Assembly (NCBI GenBank): GCA_031286615.1
Contig: JAITUA010000020.1
Location: 558,001 to 622,000 of the forward strand
From: Chryseobacterium sp.
GTDB taxonomy: Bacteria; Bacteroidota; Bacteroidia; Flavobacteriales; Weeksellaceae
DNA: 64,000 bases
Reading direction: 5' to 3'
The notes beneath the pieces are model-generated. The model did no database searches and was not told where the DNA came from. It worked only from the letters and a program-made list of their open reading frames with translations. The position numbers and the translations under genes were made by a program. Positions 39,871 through 49,191 of the stretch are shown piece after piece; the stretch's first letter is position 1, and each line of letters begins with the position of its first letter.

Positions 39871-41939
39871 TTTTTACTTGTTTTAGCTTTTAAATATTTA
39901 TAGGTTTCTATTTGTGAACGGCATTCTTTTTTATCATTTCTTATATATTCGTTGCTGAGTTTTTTATCAAGAATTCTGGCTTTTACATTATCCCTAAGCT
40001 GAATGTCAAGAATATCTTTTAATTCTTTCTTAAGGTTCTTATCAGTGATTTTAGCCGCAGCTTCAATCCTGTAATCCAGGTTTCTGGTCATCCAGTCAGC
40101 GGAAGAAATGTACATGTCTTCTGTTCCTTTATTGTAGAAGTACATTACTCTGGCATGCTCCAGATACTCATCTACAATACTTATGGCTTTTATTTTTTCT
40201 TTAAACTCTTTCTGGTTTACGGCACAATAGATTCCCCTTACGATAAGCCTGATTACCACCCCAGCTTTGGCAGCATCATAGAGCTTTTCTATCAGTAGTC
40301 TGTCGCTCATAGAATTTACCTTGATGATGATCTCTGCTTTTCGGCCTGCTTTGGCTTCTTCGATTTCTTTATCAATATGGTGAACAATCTTTTCACGCAT
40401 AAACTGAGGGCAAACTAATAAATTTTTACAAGTTTTCAAAATCGGAATAAAATCATCCTTCGGTTTTTTCAGCACATTGAAGACTTTATTGATATCTGCC
40501 ATGATCCCTCGGTCGGCTGTAAGTAGCAAATGATCACCATATATTCTTGCCGTTTTTTCGTTGAAATTTCCGGTACTTACAAACCCATATTGGATGGTTT
40601 TATTATGCGCTCTCTTTTTGATAACACAGAGCTTAGCATGTACTTTTTTGTTTGGAATTCCTACAAGAACAGTAATTCCCTCCGGTTCCAGCATATCTTT
40701 CCATTTCAGATTGGATTCTTCATCGAATCTTGCCTGAAGCTCAAGCATTACAGTTACTTCTTTACCATTTCTGGCTGCATAGATGAGCGCATTGATGATC
40801 TTTGAGCTGCTTGCCATACGGTAAGCGGTGATCTGTATAGATTTTACATCCGGGTCCATGGCTGCTTCACGGAGAAGATCAATCACCGGATTGTATTTGT
40901 GATAAGGGAAAGTAAGAAGCACATCTTCTTTTAAAATAACATCTGTCACTCTTTCACCATGTTCAAATGCCTGATGAGTAAACGAATTTCTTTCCACAGG
41001 TCTTTCATATGCTTCAAAAACATCTGGAAAGTCCATGAAATGTTTGAAATTATGAATTTTTCCTCCCGGAATAATACTGTCTTTTTTCGTTAAATTAAGT
41101 TTCCTGATAAGGAGTTCCAGCAGAGCTTTATCCATATCTTTATCAAAAACGAAACGGGTAGGCTTTCCTTTTCTTCTGTTTTTGAGTCCTTTTTCTATTT
41201 TTTCTGCGAAATTGGTTCTGATGTCATTGTCCAGATCCAGTTCGGCATCTTTTGTTACTTTAAAAGCATTGGCAGAAAATTCATCATATCCGAAATAAGA
41301 GAAAATGTGCGGAAGGTTGAAAGTGATTACATCTTCCAGCAGCATTACATTTTTCTCCTCCGGGTCTTCCGTTGGAAGCAATACGAATCTTCCTACAAAA
41401 CGCGAAGGAATTTCAATAATAGCATAATTACTGGAATACTGCCAGTCTTTCTTTCTCATGGCAACCCCAAGATAAAGACTTTTGTCTCTCAAATAGGGCA
41501 TTGGTGTATTTTCATGAAGAAGGATAGGAATTACATTAGATTCTACCACCTCATCGAAATATTGTCTGGTAAATTCCTTTTGTCCTGCTGTCAGGTTTTT
41601 GGCATTTTTAATGAAAACTTTGTGATCAGCCATTTCAGTCTGGATCTTTTTCCAGGTTTTATCGAAATTCAACTGTTGTCTCATCACCACTTCATTGATT
41701 CTCTGAAGGATTTTGGAGGGTGGCTGGTAGAAAGATTCAGCAATCACTTTTTCCTTAAAATCCATGGCACGCTTTAATCCGGCAACACGTACTCTGAAAA
41801 ATTCATCTAAATTGTTGGAGAAAATTCCGAGAAAACGTATTCTTAAATGTAAGGGAACTTTTTCGTCCATGGCCTCCTGTAAAACTCTTTCATTAAAGGC
41901 AAGCCATGTGATATCTCGTGGATTAAAGTGTATTGACAT
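39867..41939 (-). CDS. ppk1: Polyphosphate kinase 1
   Basis: Makes polyphosphate from ATP and can run in reverse. About 690 residues with the four PPK domains: the N-domain FNPRDITWLAFNERVL, the SNNLDEFFRVRVAGLKR head region, then the catalytic C1 domain with the phosphohistidine in KVHAKLCVIKKR and GNFNEKTARIYGD. The C2 domain follows with VRGIYCAVN and ISSADWMTRNLDYRIE. The frame is open to 41978, but the Met at 41939 begins the conserved part and lies 21 bases from a TATTTTTG -7 box. First gene of the ppk1-ppx operon. Confidence 0.92.
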   Translation of the reverse strand: MSIHFNPRDITWLAFNERVLQEAMDEKVPLHLRIRFLGIFSNNLDEFFRVRVAGLKRAMDFKEKVIAESFYQPPSKILQRINEVVMRQQLNFDKTWKKIQTEMADHKVFIKNAKNLTAGQKEFTRQYFDEVVESNVIPILLHENTPMPYLRDKSLYLGVAMRKKDWQYSSNYAIIEIPSRFVGRFVLLPTEDPEEKNVMLLEDVITFNLPHIFSYFGYDEFSANAFKVTKDAELDLDNDIRTNFAEKIEKGLKNRRKGKPTRFVFDKDMDKALLELLIRKLNLTKKDSIIPGGKIHNFKHFMDFPDVFEAYERPVERNSFTHQAFEHGERVTDVILKEDVLLTFPYHKYNPVIDLLREAAMDPDVKSIQITAYRMASSSKIINALIYAARNGKEVTVMLELQARFDEESNLKWKDMLEPEGITVLVGIPNKKVHAKLCVIKKRAHNKTIQYGFVSTGNFNEKTARIYGDHLLLTADRGIMADINKVFNVLKKPKDDFIPILKTCKNLLVCPQFMREKIVHHIDKEIEEAKAGRKAEIIIKVNSMSDRLLIEKLYDAAKAGVVIRLIVRGIYCAVNQKEFKEKIKAISIVDEYLEHARVMYFYNKGTEDMYISSADWMTRNLDYRIEAAAKITDKNLKKELKDILDIQLRDNVKARILDKKLSNEYIRNDKKECRSQIETYKYLKAKTSKK

Positions 41940-41959
41940 TCTAAATGTGTATATTTTAT

Positions 41960-41967
41960 CAAAAATA
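41960..41967 (-). promoter_or_regulatory. -7 box of the ppk1-ppx operon
   Basis: The complement reads TATTTTTG, matching TAnnTTTG, 20 bases before the chosen ATG. It supports the shorter start at 41939. Confidence 0.45.
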
Positions 41968-42149
41968 ATAATTAGCAAAGATTCTTCCTCTATTTCTTAG
42001 GTTAAACTTTGATTAATTTTTAAAAGAGGTGAATTAAATTGCTTTACTGATAACAAGTTTATTGGTAATCAATTGGTTTAAGTAAATTTAGAGTTGCAGT
42101 TATTTACTGTCATTACTCATTTATTCCATAATCTTGTTGTGGGAATGGT

Positions 42150-42157
42150 TATATTTG
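42150..42157 (+). promoter_or_regulatory. -7 box of the M43 protease gene
   Basis: TATATTTG, a TAnnTTTG match, 22 bases before the ATG at 42179. It lies inside the open frame upstream and so argues against the start at 42134. Confidence 0.5.
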
Positions 42158-42178
42158 CGGACTATTTATAACATTTTT

Positions 42179-43417
42179 ATGAAAAAAGTTTTATTATTGA
42201 CAGCCGGCTTTCTGATGGCTAATGTATTTGGGCAGAGAGAATGTGCTACTGATTTGAAAATGAAGGAGTTTTATACAAGAAACCCTCAGGCTCTGGCAAA
42301 AAAAGAAGATTTACGAAATTATTTAACCAGTAAAAGTGCAGCTGCCAATACAATGGCTAAGAACGGCCAGACAGTGATTACGATTCCGGTTGTAGTGCAC
42401 GTTCTTTATGGAAATGCCGCTCAAAATATTTCTGATGCTCAGATTGCGTCACAGATTGCTATTTTGAATAATGATTTCAGAAAATTAAATCCTAATTTCA
42501 ACTCTGTAGTTCCTGATGTATTCAAACCTTATGCTGCAGATATGGAACTTACATTTTGTATGGCGACAAAAACGCCTACAGGAGCTTCTACTACTGGTAT
42601 AGAGAGAAAGTCTGTTGCATCAAATTTTGATTTTGCCAACCAATATTATCTGGCATCTGGGCTTACAGCCTGGGATCCAACTAAATATTTAAATATCTGG
42701 GTTGGAAATATGCCTAATCCTTATCTTGGCTGGGCTTATCTGCCTGATGCTGCCGGTTTCCCGGAGGATGGACTTGCTATTGGCTATAAATTCTTTGGAA
42801 CTACAGGTGCAGCAGAGTATCCTTATAATGGAGGACGTACTGCTACCCATGAAATAGGTCATTATTTCGGATTACTTCACCCATGGGGAGAAGACGGTAG
42901 TCTTTGTAATACGCCGGATAATGATGATGGTTGTGCGGATACTCCTGCCATTAACGATGCTCATTACGGTGGCAATGTTTTCCCTGACAATGGTTTTATG
43001 TGTAATCCTACTGCAAACGGTGCCATGTTCATGAATTTTATGGATTATGTGACAGATACTGAAATGGCATTCTTTACGAATGATCAAAAAACAATCAAGA
43101 CCAATACAATGGCCGGTCCAAGAGCGAGCCTTCTGAATTCCAATGCATGTGCGTTCTTATCTGTAAATGATGTGGAAAAAGCAAACTCTATCAACCTTTT
43201 CCCTAATCCTACTACCCAGTATATCTCAATTGCTTCTCCTTTAGCACCTATTAATGAAGTAGAGATTTTCAACGCTGAAGGAAGACTTGTGAAAAAAGCA
43301 TTTATTAAAAATGAAACAGATAAAATAGATGTGAAAGATTTTGCCAGTGGTGTTTATTATGTAAGAACTTATAATGGCAAAGACTTCGTAAAATCTATGA
43401 AGTTTATCAAAAAATAA
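42179..43417 (+). CDS. Pappalysin-like (M43) zinc metalloprotease with T9SS tail
   Basis: A secreted protease of about 412 residues. The signal peptide MKKVLLLTAGFLMANVFGQ begins at 42179. The zinc site HEIGHYFGLLH and the Met-turn MNFMDYVTDTEMAFFT identify the M43 (ulilysin/pappalysin) family, whose members cleave proteins after binding calcium. Several cysteines around CNTPDNDDGCADTP match the usual disulfides. The C-terminus (INLFPNPTTQYISI ... GVYYVRTYNGKDFVKSMKFIKK) is a type A T9SS sorting tail, so the protein is exported to the surface or medium. Monocistronic. Confidence 0.9.
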   Translation: MKKVLLLTAGFLMANVFGQRECATDLKMKEFYTRNPQALAKKEDLRNYLTSKSAAANTMAKNGQTVITIPVVVHVLYGNAAQNISDAQIASQIAILNNDFRKLNPNFNSVVPDVFKPYAADMELTFCMATKTPTGASTTGIERKSVASNFDFANQYYLASGLTAWDPTKYLNIWVGNMPNPYLGWAYLPDAAGFPEDGLAIGYKFFGTTGAAEYPYNGGRTATHEIGHYFGLLHPWGEDGSLCNTPDNDDGCADTPAINDAHYGGNVFPDNGFMCNPTANGAMFMNFMDYVTDTEMAFFTNDQKTIKTNTMAGPRASLLNSNACAFLSVNDVEKANSINLFPNPTTQYISIASPLAPINEVEIFNAEGRLVKKAFIKNETDKIDVKDFASGVYYVRTYNGKDFVKSMKFIKK

Positions 43418-43448
43418 TGAAAATATTTCCATATTAAATGATACAAAG

Positions 43449-43475
43449 CCTCGATTTTATCGGGGTTTTTATTTT
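43449..43475 (+). terminator. Terminator after the M43 protease gene
   Basis: CCTCGAT / ATCGGGG (43449-43455, 43459-43465, one G-U pair), then TTTTTATTTTT. Confidence 0.8.
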
Positions 43476-43571
43476 TATTGTGTCATTTTGTCATAATTCT
43501 TTGAATGGTATAGATATTGAGAAATTGAGAGTGTAAATTAAATTTAGAAATTAGAAAAAATATAAAATATT

Positions 43572-45470
43572 ATGAGTAAAATAATTGGAATTGACTTAGG
43601 AACAACCAACTCTTGTGTTGCTGTAATGGAGGGTAAAGACCCTGTTGTTATTCCTAACGCAGAAGGTAAGAGAACTACTCCTTCTATTGTAGCTTTTACA
43701 GAAGACGGAGAAAGAAAAGTAGGTGATCCTGCAAAAAGACAAGCTGTAACGAATCCAACAAAAACTGTTTACTCTATCAAAAGATTTATCGGAACACACT
43801 TCAAAGATGATGCTTCTGAAATCACAAGAGTACCTTATAAAGTGGTTTCCGGACCTAACGATACTGTAAAAGTAAAAATCGACGATAGAGAATATACTCC
43901 ACAGGAAATTTCTGCAATGACTCTTCAGAAAATGAAGAAAACTGCTGAAGATTATCTTGGACAGGAAGTAACAAGAGCGGTAATCACTGTTCCTGCATAC
44001 TTCAACGATGCACAGAGACAAGCTACTAAAGAAGCTGGTGAAATCGCTGGTCTTAAAGTAGAAAGAATTATCAACGAACCTACAGCTGCAGCGTTAGCTT
44101 ACGGTCTTGATAAGAACCATAAAGATCAGAAAATTGCAGTATATGACCTTGGTGGTGGTACTTTTGATATCTCTATCCTTGATTTAGGAGATGGTGTATT
44201 TGAAGTATTATCTACAAACGGTGATACTCACTTAGGAGGTGATGACTTTGATGATGTGATCATCAACTGGATGGCTGATGAGTTCAAAGCTGAAGAAGGT
44301 GTTGAATTAAAATCTGATGCAATTGCGTTACAAAGATTGAAAGAAGCTGCTGAAAAAGCTAAAATTGAATTATCTTCTTCTCCACAGACAGAAATCAACT
44401 TACCATATATCACGGCTACTGCTACAGGTCCTAAGCACTTAGTGAAGACTTTAACAAAAGCTAAATTCGAGCAATTATCTGCTGATCTTGTAAGAAGATC
44501 TATGGAGCCTGTTGCTAAAGCATTAAAAGATGCTGGTTTATCAACTTCTGATATTGACGAAGTAATCTTGGTAGGTGGTTCTACAAGAATCCCAATCATT
44601 CAGGAAGAAGTAGAAAAATTCTTCGGTAAAAAACCATCTAAAGGAGTTAACCCGGATGAGGTTGTAGCTATTGGTGCAGCAATTCAGGGAGGTGTATTGA
44701 CAGGTGATGTAAAAGACGTATTACTACTTGACGTTACTCCACTTTCTTTAGGTATTGAAACAATGGGTTCTGTATTCACTAAATTAATTGAAGCGAATAC
44801 GACTATCCCAACTAAAAAATCTGAAGTATTCTCTACAGCTTCTGACAACCAGCCGGCTGTAAGCATCAGAGTAGGACAGGGTGAAAGATCAATGTTCAAC
44901 GATAACAAAGAAATCGGTAGATTTGACCTTCAGGATATTCCACCAGCACCAAGAGGAGTTCCTCAGATTGAAGTAACATTCGATATTGATGCGAATGGTA
45001 TCCTAAGTGTATCTGCTAAAGATAAAGGAACTGGTAAAGAGCAGTCTATCAAAATTCAGGCATCTTCAGGTCTTTCTGACGAAGAAATCGAAAGAATGAA
45101 GAAAGAAGCTCAGGAAAACTCTGCAGCAGATGCTAAGAGAAAAGAAGAAGTTGAAATCTTCAACAAAGCTGACGGATTGATCTTCCAGACTGAAAAGCAG
45201 TTGAAAGAATTCGGTGAAAAGCTTTCTGCTGACAAAAAAGCAGCTATTGAAGCAGCTCACGCAGAATTAAAAACAGCTTTCGAAGCTAAAAATGTTGATG
45301 ACGTAAAAGCTAAAACTGAAGCGTTAGATGCAGCATGGATGGCAGCTTCTGAAGAATTATATGCAGCGGGTCAACAGCCTGGTGCTGATGCAGGTGCAGG
45401 AGCTCAGAACGCTGGTGGAAACGCCGGAGCTGAAGATGTACAGGATGCAGACTTCGAAGAAGTAAAATAA
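43572..45470 (+). CDS. dnaK: Molecular chaperone DnaK (Hsp70)
   Basis: ATP-dependent chaperone of 632 residues. [17 protein letters not shown] opens the nucleotide-binding domain; [14 protein letters not shown] and VGGSTRIP are the other phosphate/adenosine loops. [16 protein letters not shown] is the interdomain linker, and the beta-sandwich and helical lid follow. The tail is Ala/Gly-rich and ends DADFEEVK, close to the usual EEVK/EEVD-type end. dnaJ and grpE are not adjacent. No CIRCE operator is visible in the AT-rich 150-base leader. Confidence 0.95.
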   Translation: MSKIIGIDLGTTNSCVAVMEGKDPVVIPNAEGKRTTPSIVAFTEDGERKVGDPAKRQAVTNPTKTVYSIKRFIGTHFKDDASEITRVPYKVVSGPNDTVKVKIDDREYTPQEISAMTLQKMKKTAEDYLGQEVTRAVITVPAYFNDAQRQATKEAGEIAGLKVERIINEPTAAALAYGLDKNHKDQKIAVYDLGGGTFDISILDLGDGVFEVLSTNGDTHLGGDDFDDVIINWMADEFKAEEGVELKSDAIALQRLKEAAEKAKIELSSSPQTEINLPYITATATGPKHLVKTLTKAKFEQLSADLVRRSMEPVAKALKDAGLSTSDIDEVILVGGSTRIPIIQEEVEKFFGKKPSKGVNPDEVVAIGAAIQGGVLTGDVKDVLLLDVTPLSLGIETMGSVFTKLIEANTTIPTKKSEVFSTASDNQPAVSIRVGQGERSMFNDNKEIGRFDLQDIPPAPRGVPQIEVTFDIDANGILSVSAKDKGTGKEQSIKIQASSGLSDEEIERMKKEAQENSAADAKRKEEVEIFNKADGLIFQTEKQLKEFGEKLSADKKAAIEAAHAELKTAFEAKNVDDVKAKTEALDAAWMAASEELYAAGQQPGADAGAGAQNAGGNAGAEDVQDADFEEVK

Positions 45471-45502
45471 TTATTGTTCAGAATAATTAATATATAAAGA
45501 CC

Positions 45503-45536
45503 CCCCATAAACATTTGTTTATGGGGTTCTTTTTTT
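45503..45536 (+). terminator. Terminator after dnaK
   Basis: CCCCATAAACA / TGTTTATGGGG (45503-45513, 45516-45526), an 11-bp perfect stem, followed by a T run. Confidence 0.9.
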
Positions 45537-45576
45537 GATACTTTAATAGCCATTTATATCGGAAAAATAAATTAAG

Positions 45577-45744
45577 GTGTTAAGTTTTTATACTAAAATA
45601 TACCTTAAAGATAAAGAAGAGATCGTTACAGAAGATCTTAGATTGAGTGAAAGTTTTTTTGCCAGATTTGAAAATTGTAAGTTATCATTTATAATAAATT
45701 ATCTGCGACTAAAGAATTATCCGCTGATATCGAAAGTGATTTAA
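45577..45744 (+). other. Unrecognised 55-codon open frame in a decayed island
   Basis: A GTG-initiated frame of 55 codons, lysine/leucine-rich (IYLKDKEEIVTEDLRLSE...), ending LISKVI. It has no recognisable start signals or family and sits directly upstream of an esterase remnant. It is probably a fragment of a lost gene. With the esterase remnant it accounts for the 700-base gap between dnaK and the AT-rich lipoprotein gene; 46002-46140 shows nothing. Confidence 0.3.
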
Positions 45745-45764
45745 ATTTATACTAAAGTTTATAA

Positions 45765-46001
45765 GTGATATTTTTTACAGCAATAAGTGCACAATCAAAA
45801 AATGATTTAAACTCTGAAGAGAAAAAATATATTTCAAAGTTTATATATCCAATAAAAACTTTTAATCCAGATGAAGGAGATAATAATGATTTGCTAATCC
45901 TTGACAAACTGATTGGAGATGTAGCGATGTCTTTTGATTATTTGATATTCATTAATAAGTCAACAAGCTCAAAGCTTTTAAATGGTAACTCAAATGAATA
46001 G
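45765..46001 (+). pseudogene. Internally deleted erythromycin-esterase-like remnant
   Basis: A 78-codon frame from GTG. Its start (FFTAISAQ, like the end of a signal peptide) and the stretch KFIYPIKTFNPDEGDNNDLL followed by ILDKLIGD resemble the opening of erythromycin-esterase-family proteins (IPIKT.DP...DL..L...IGD). The end FDYLIFINKSTSSKLL resembles that family's last strand and tail (FD.LIF...T.SK). The whole catalytic middle (about 300 residues) is missing. I read this as an internal deletion joining both ends; the family match is from memory. Confidence 0.45.
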
Positions 46002-46140
46002 ATTACAGCAAATGTTATATTCATAATAAAATTAGAAATAAGCACTAACATTTAATTATAAATCAACGTAATAAATTTATTGCAGGTTTTGTATAATGCT
46101 TCTTTGTGTATATTTAGAATAAATAAAATTAAAAAATTCC

Positions 46141-46148
46141 TATATTTG
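46141..46148 (+). promoter_or_regulatory. -7 box of the AT-rich lipoprotein gene
   Basis: TATATTTG, a TAnnTTTG match, 22 bases before the ATG at 46171. It suggests the gene is live despite decayed surroundings. Confidence 0.5.
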
Positions 46149-46170
46149 TGACTTAATATAAAATAATACC

Positions 46171-46758
46171 ATGAAAAAGATTACGTTATTTTTAAGTCTT
46201 TTGTTGATTTTAACATTTATAATTGATGGATGTAGCCCAGAAATAGATTCTAGCGATCCAAGAGAAAATATTACCCCAATTATTTCAGCTGTAAATATAA
46301 ATAAGAAATTTATGGTGCAAGTTCAAAAAGGAACTGAAATAAAAGTCTATGACACACTTAAAGTTGGAGATGTTTATACTTATAATGATAAAGGGATATT
46401 ATTTATAGGAAATAAAATTTCATTTAGAAATCCAAAATCAAAACTTTCACCTGGAGGATGGTATATTGATTGTGAACGATATATTGGAAGTTATCTTGAA
46501 ATTTGGTCTTGTGATAGAAGTGATCTTTCAATATATGATCCAAGATTTGTTGGGAGTGATTTTATAGAAGATGATATACTCAATGACGACTTATATTTTT
46601 GGGTGCCTTCAGATCCACAAGCGGGTCTTTATAAAGGTCCTATGGTTTATCATACAAATTCGGTAGCATCACAAGAATATTTACGATGCTGGTCTGAGAA
46701 TAGCCCAACTAGTGTTGTTGAGCCATATACAGGACAAAATGTTAACAAAAAAAGATAA
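46171..46758 (+). CDS. Hypothetical lipoprotein, AT-rich, in a decayed island
   Basis: A 195-residue lipoprotein. The signal peptide ends IDGC (lipobox-like; Cys21), and the mature part is beta-rich with Trp, Cys and Asp (PGGWYIDCERYIG, EIWSCDRSD, LRCWSEN). I recognise no family. It has its own promoter and terminator. Its codon use is more AT-rich than neighbouring conserved genes by eye (many ATA, AAT and TTT codons). With remnants on both sides, it looks like a recent insertion or a fast-changing accessory gene. Confidence 0.6.
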   Translation: MKKITLFLSLLLILTFIIDGCSPEIDSSDPRENITPIISAVNINKKFMVQVQKGTEIKVYDTLKVGDVYTYNDKGILFIGNKISFRNPKSKLSPGGWYIDCERYIGSYLEIWSCDRSDLSIYDPRFVGSDFIEDDILNDDLYFWVPSDPQAGLYKGPMVYHTNSVASQEYLRCWSENSPTSVVEPYTGQNVNKKR

Positions 46759-46797
46759 AACAATTTTGTAAATAAAGTAACAAAAAATATCAATCCT

Positions 46798-46838
46798 AAA
46801 ACGCATTAAAAGCTAGATAAGCTTTAATGCGTTTTTTT
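46798..46838 (+). terminator. Terminator after the AT-rich lipoprotein gene
   Basis: AAAACGCATTAAAAGC pairs with GCTTTAATGCGTTTT (one bulged A), followed by a T run. Confidence 0.8.
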
Positions 46839-46880
46839 ATTATTTATATTGAGAATTGTATATGAAAGTTATTTTAAGTT

Positions 46881-47683
46881 AAAAACCTGCAGTCATTTTC
46901 AATCGGTAACGTATTGCAGCAATTACCCGGTCAATATGTGCAGCAATTTGACAATACCCAATTTAAAAATATTGTATTCAGAACCGCCAGCATTTATATC
47001 CGTTATAATGAAGGATAGGGTAATCAGTATATCGGGAATACCGAGTATAAAACTTCAGAGTATAAATTAGGGGGTTATATCTGGGGTGGTGAATATGTTT
47101 TTAATAATGAGAATACCCATTTTTCTGCCGGATACGATTATAAAAATCTGATTGAGCGTTTTTACAGAGTTTTTGAATATCAGGATGGCAGCTTTAAATG
47201 GCATAAAGACTATACAAAATATTCCGGGCTGAAAACGGATCTTCACAGTTTCTACCTTAATTTTTTAGGAAATTATAATGGTAAAAAATGGGCTTCCATG
47301 GTGACCTGTCAGGATCAGCTGAATACCAATTACAACTATCCTTTTTCAATTACCGGCTGGGAGCGGAAAAAGAATTTGCTTTAAAGCCTTTACATAAATT
47401 AGCTGTCGGTCTGAAAAAAGAATTCAATTATCAGCCTTACCAAAGCACAAAAGAGAATATCTTTGCAACTAAGATCGCTCAGCCGGAGTTTGCTTATGAT
47501 GCAACGCCTAAAATAGGTCTTAATTTTAATGCAAGTTATATTTTTGACCAGAATAAAATAAGGTATGAGCTGTTTGGAAGTTTTTCTCAAACCTGGCTGA
47601 TGAACAGTACATATAAAAATCAAGTGGACTACAATGGCAGAGCTAATCATGTTGCCCTGGTAGGATTGAATGTTTATTATTAA
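46881..47683 (+). pseudogene. Decayed outer-membrane beta-barrel protein gene
   Basis: The 5' end is lost. One frame reads from about 46881 (LQSFSIGNVLQQLPGQYV...) with a TAG at 47016-47018, continues as YKLGGYIWGGEYVFNNEN and SGLKTDLHSFYLNFLGNYNG, and breaks near 47350. Another frame then carries YRLGAEKEFALKPLHKL to the natural end VALVGLNVYY at 47683, a typical barrel C-terminus. At least three lesions are present (5' loss, stop, frameshift). From memory it resembles the large barrels called DUF6850 that accompany cytochrome c peroxidases; the peroxidase gene indeed starts eight bases later. Confidence 0.7.
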
Positions 47684-47690
47684 AAAATAA

Positions 47691-48833
47691 ATGAAAGACA
47701 GATATCTCGCTTTTCTGGCCATTGCCGGAATGGTATGTTTATTAAGTTATACTTCAAATGACTCTACGGGATATACCGTAGAAGAGCTTCGTACCTTATA
47801 CAGCAGCGGCGATCAGAACAAATGGCCGGCTGCTCATCTATTTGGTGAAGCGAAAGAAGGTTTTCAGGATATCGGACCTTTGTCTAAAATGAAATTTCCT
47901 GAAGATAATCCCTATTCCGAAGATAAAATGGAACTGGGAAAAATGTTATTTTTTGATCCGAGATTATCCAAAAGCGGACAGATTTCCTGTGCCAACTGTC
48001 ACAATCCTGAAATCGGATGGTCAGACGGAAGCAGAGTTTCATTTGGTCATGACAGGCAGACGGGAACCAGAAATGCACCTACTTTGGTGAATATCGGATA
48101 TGCAAAAACGTTTTTCTGGGATGGACGTTCTGCAACTTTGGAAGAGCAGGTGAAGGCCCCTATTGAAAATCCGGTAGAAATGAATCTGCATATGTCAATG
48201 GCCACAAAGAATATCAGGAAGATTAAAGGTTATAAAGCTTTCTTTGTAAAAGCTTTCGGAAATGGAGAAGTGACGGAAGAAAAAATTGCAAAAGCCGTTG
48301 CAACATTTGAACGCTCTCTGATAAGTCCGCCATCAAAGTTTGACAAATTCGTTACCGGGAAAAAGGATGCTTTAACGGATTCTGAAATCAACGGACTTCA
48401 TTTGTTCCGGACTAAAGCGAATTGTATCAATTGTCACAACACCCCTTATTTTTCTGACCAGAAATTCCACAATTTGGGGCTGACGTATTACGGAAAGAAA
48501 TATGAAGATCTGGGAAGATATATCGTTACCAAAAAGAACGAAGATGTAGGAAAGTTCAAAACACCTACGCTGAGAGAAGTTTCTGAGAATAAACCTTACA
48601 TGCATAACGGACTTTTCCCTGAGCTGGCGAACATCGTTATGATGTACAACGCCGGAATGGGAAGAGAAACTCCAAAAGAAGATCAGATCAATGATCCAAA
48701 GTTTCCCCACAAATCAGGGATGGTTGAAAAACTGAATTTATCAGACGATGAAGTTTTTGATATTGTAGCATTTTTAAAAACTCTAAATAGTTACAAATAC
48801 AAAATGCGTCCATCGGAATTACCTAAGTCATAA
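47691..48833 (+). CDS. Di-haem cytochrome c peroxidase family protein
   Basis: A periplasmic or lipid-anchored di-haem c protein of 380 residues that reduces H2O2 using cytochrome electrons, or a MauG-like relative. Two haem motifs are intact: CANCH (Cys100, Cys103, His104) and CINCH (Cys245, Cys248, His249). RNAPTLVNIGYAKTFFWDGR and FKTPTLREV are further family blocks. The N-terminus has a hydrophobic segment (7-20, IAGMVCLLSY) serving as signal or anchor. It starts eight bases after a decayed barrel gene that probably was its operon partner and may now lack the original promoter. Confidence 0.88.
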   Translation: MKDRYLAFLAIAGMVCLLSYTSNDSTGYTVEELRTLYSSGDQNKWPAAHLFGEAKEGFQDIGPLSKMKFPEDNPYSEDKMELGKMLFFDPRLSKSGQISCANCHNPEIGWSDGSRVSFGHDRQTGTRNAPTLVNIGYAKTFFWDGRSATLEEQVKAPIENPVEMNLHMSMATKNIRKIKGYKAFFVKAFGNGEVTEEKIAKAVATFERSLISPPSKFDKFVTGKKDALTDSEINGLHLFRTKANCINCHNTPYFSDQKFHNLGLTYYGKKYEDLGRYIVTKKNEDVGKFKTPTLREVSENKPYMHNGLFPELANIVMMYNAGMGRETPKEDQINDPKFPHKSGMVEKLNLSDDEVFDIVAFLKTLNSYKYKMRPSELPKS

Positions 48834-48843
48834 TCATTATAAT

Positions 48844-48872
48844 AAAACTCTTCCAGCCGGAAGAGTTTTTTA
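48844..48872 (+). terminator. Terminator after the peroxidase gene
   Basis: AAAACTCTTCC / GGAAGAGTTTT (48844-48854, 48859-48869) with an AGCC loop and T tail. Confidence 0.85.
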
Positions 48873-49191
48873 TTTCAAAAAATAGTAGTCGCTGTATTCA
48901 ATGATAAAACAATTTTCGTAACCGGATATTTTGTTGATTAGTAATACTTGTTTTGCCAATTTAGTATCTGGTTTTTTGGGTTTAGATTTGGGTGAAAGGT
49001 TTATTGAAAAGATTCTTAAATTCCATAATAAATGTTTAATTATTAATAATTTATGAAAAATTATTTATGAATTATGAGATGTGGATTTAATTTGTATATT
49101 TGATTTTATTTAGAATAAATAAAAATATTGTTTAAAGAAATAATAATGAATACAATTTTATCCATCTAATCCACAATTTTCACAAAAAACT
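48873..49191. other. AT-rich intergenic region
   Basis: About 320 bases with no ORF I can support. It holds the -7 box at 49095-49102 for the acyltransferase gene and a long leader. No repeat of the families seen elsewhere is present. Confidence 0.5.
49095..49102 (+). promoter_or_regulatory. -7 box upstream of the acyltransferase-like gene
   Basis: TATATTTG, a TAnnTTTG match, giving a leader of about 83 bases. Confidence 0.4.

Noticed and set aside
41307-41777. Plus-strand 156-codon frame inside ppk1
   Set aside because: Antisense shadow of a conserved gene.
43418-43571. CIRCE operator upstream of dnaK
   Set aside because: No TTAGCACTC-N9-GAGTGCTAA or close variant is visible.
44228-44599. 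Minus-strand open frame inside dnaK
   Set aside because: It is antisense to a highly conserved gene; the open frame is explained by the codon use of dnaK.
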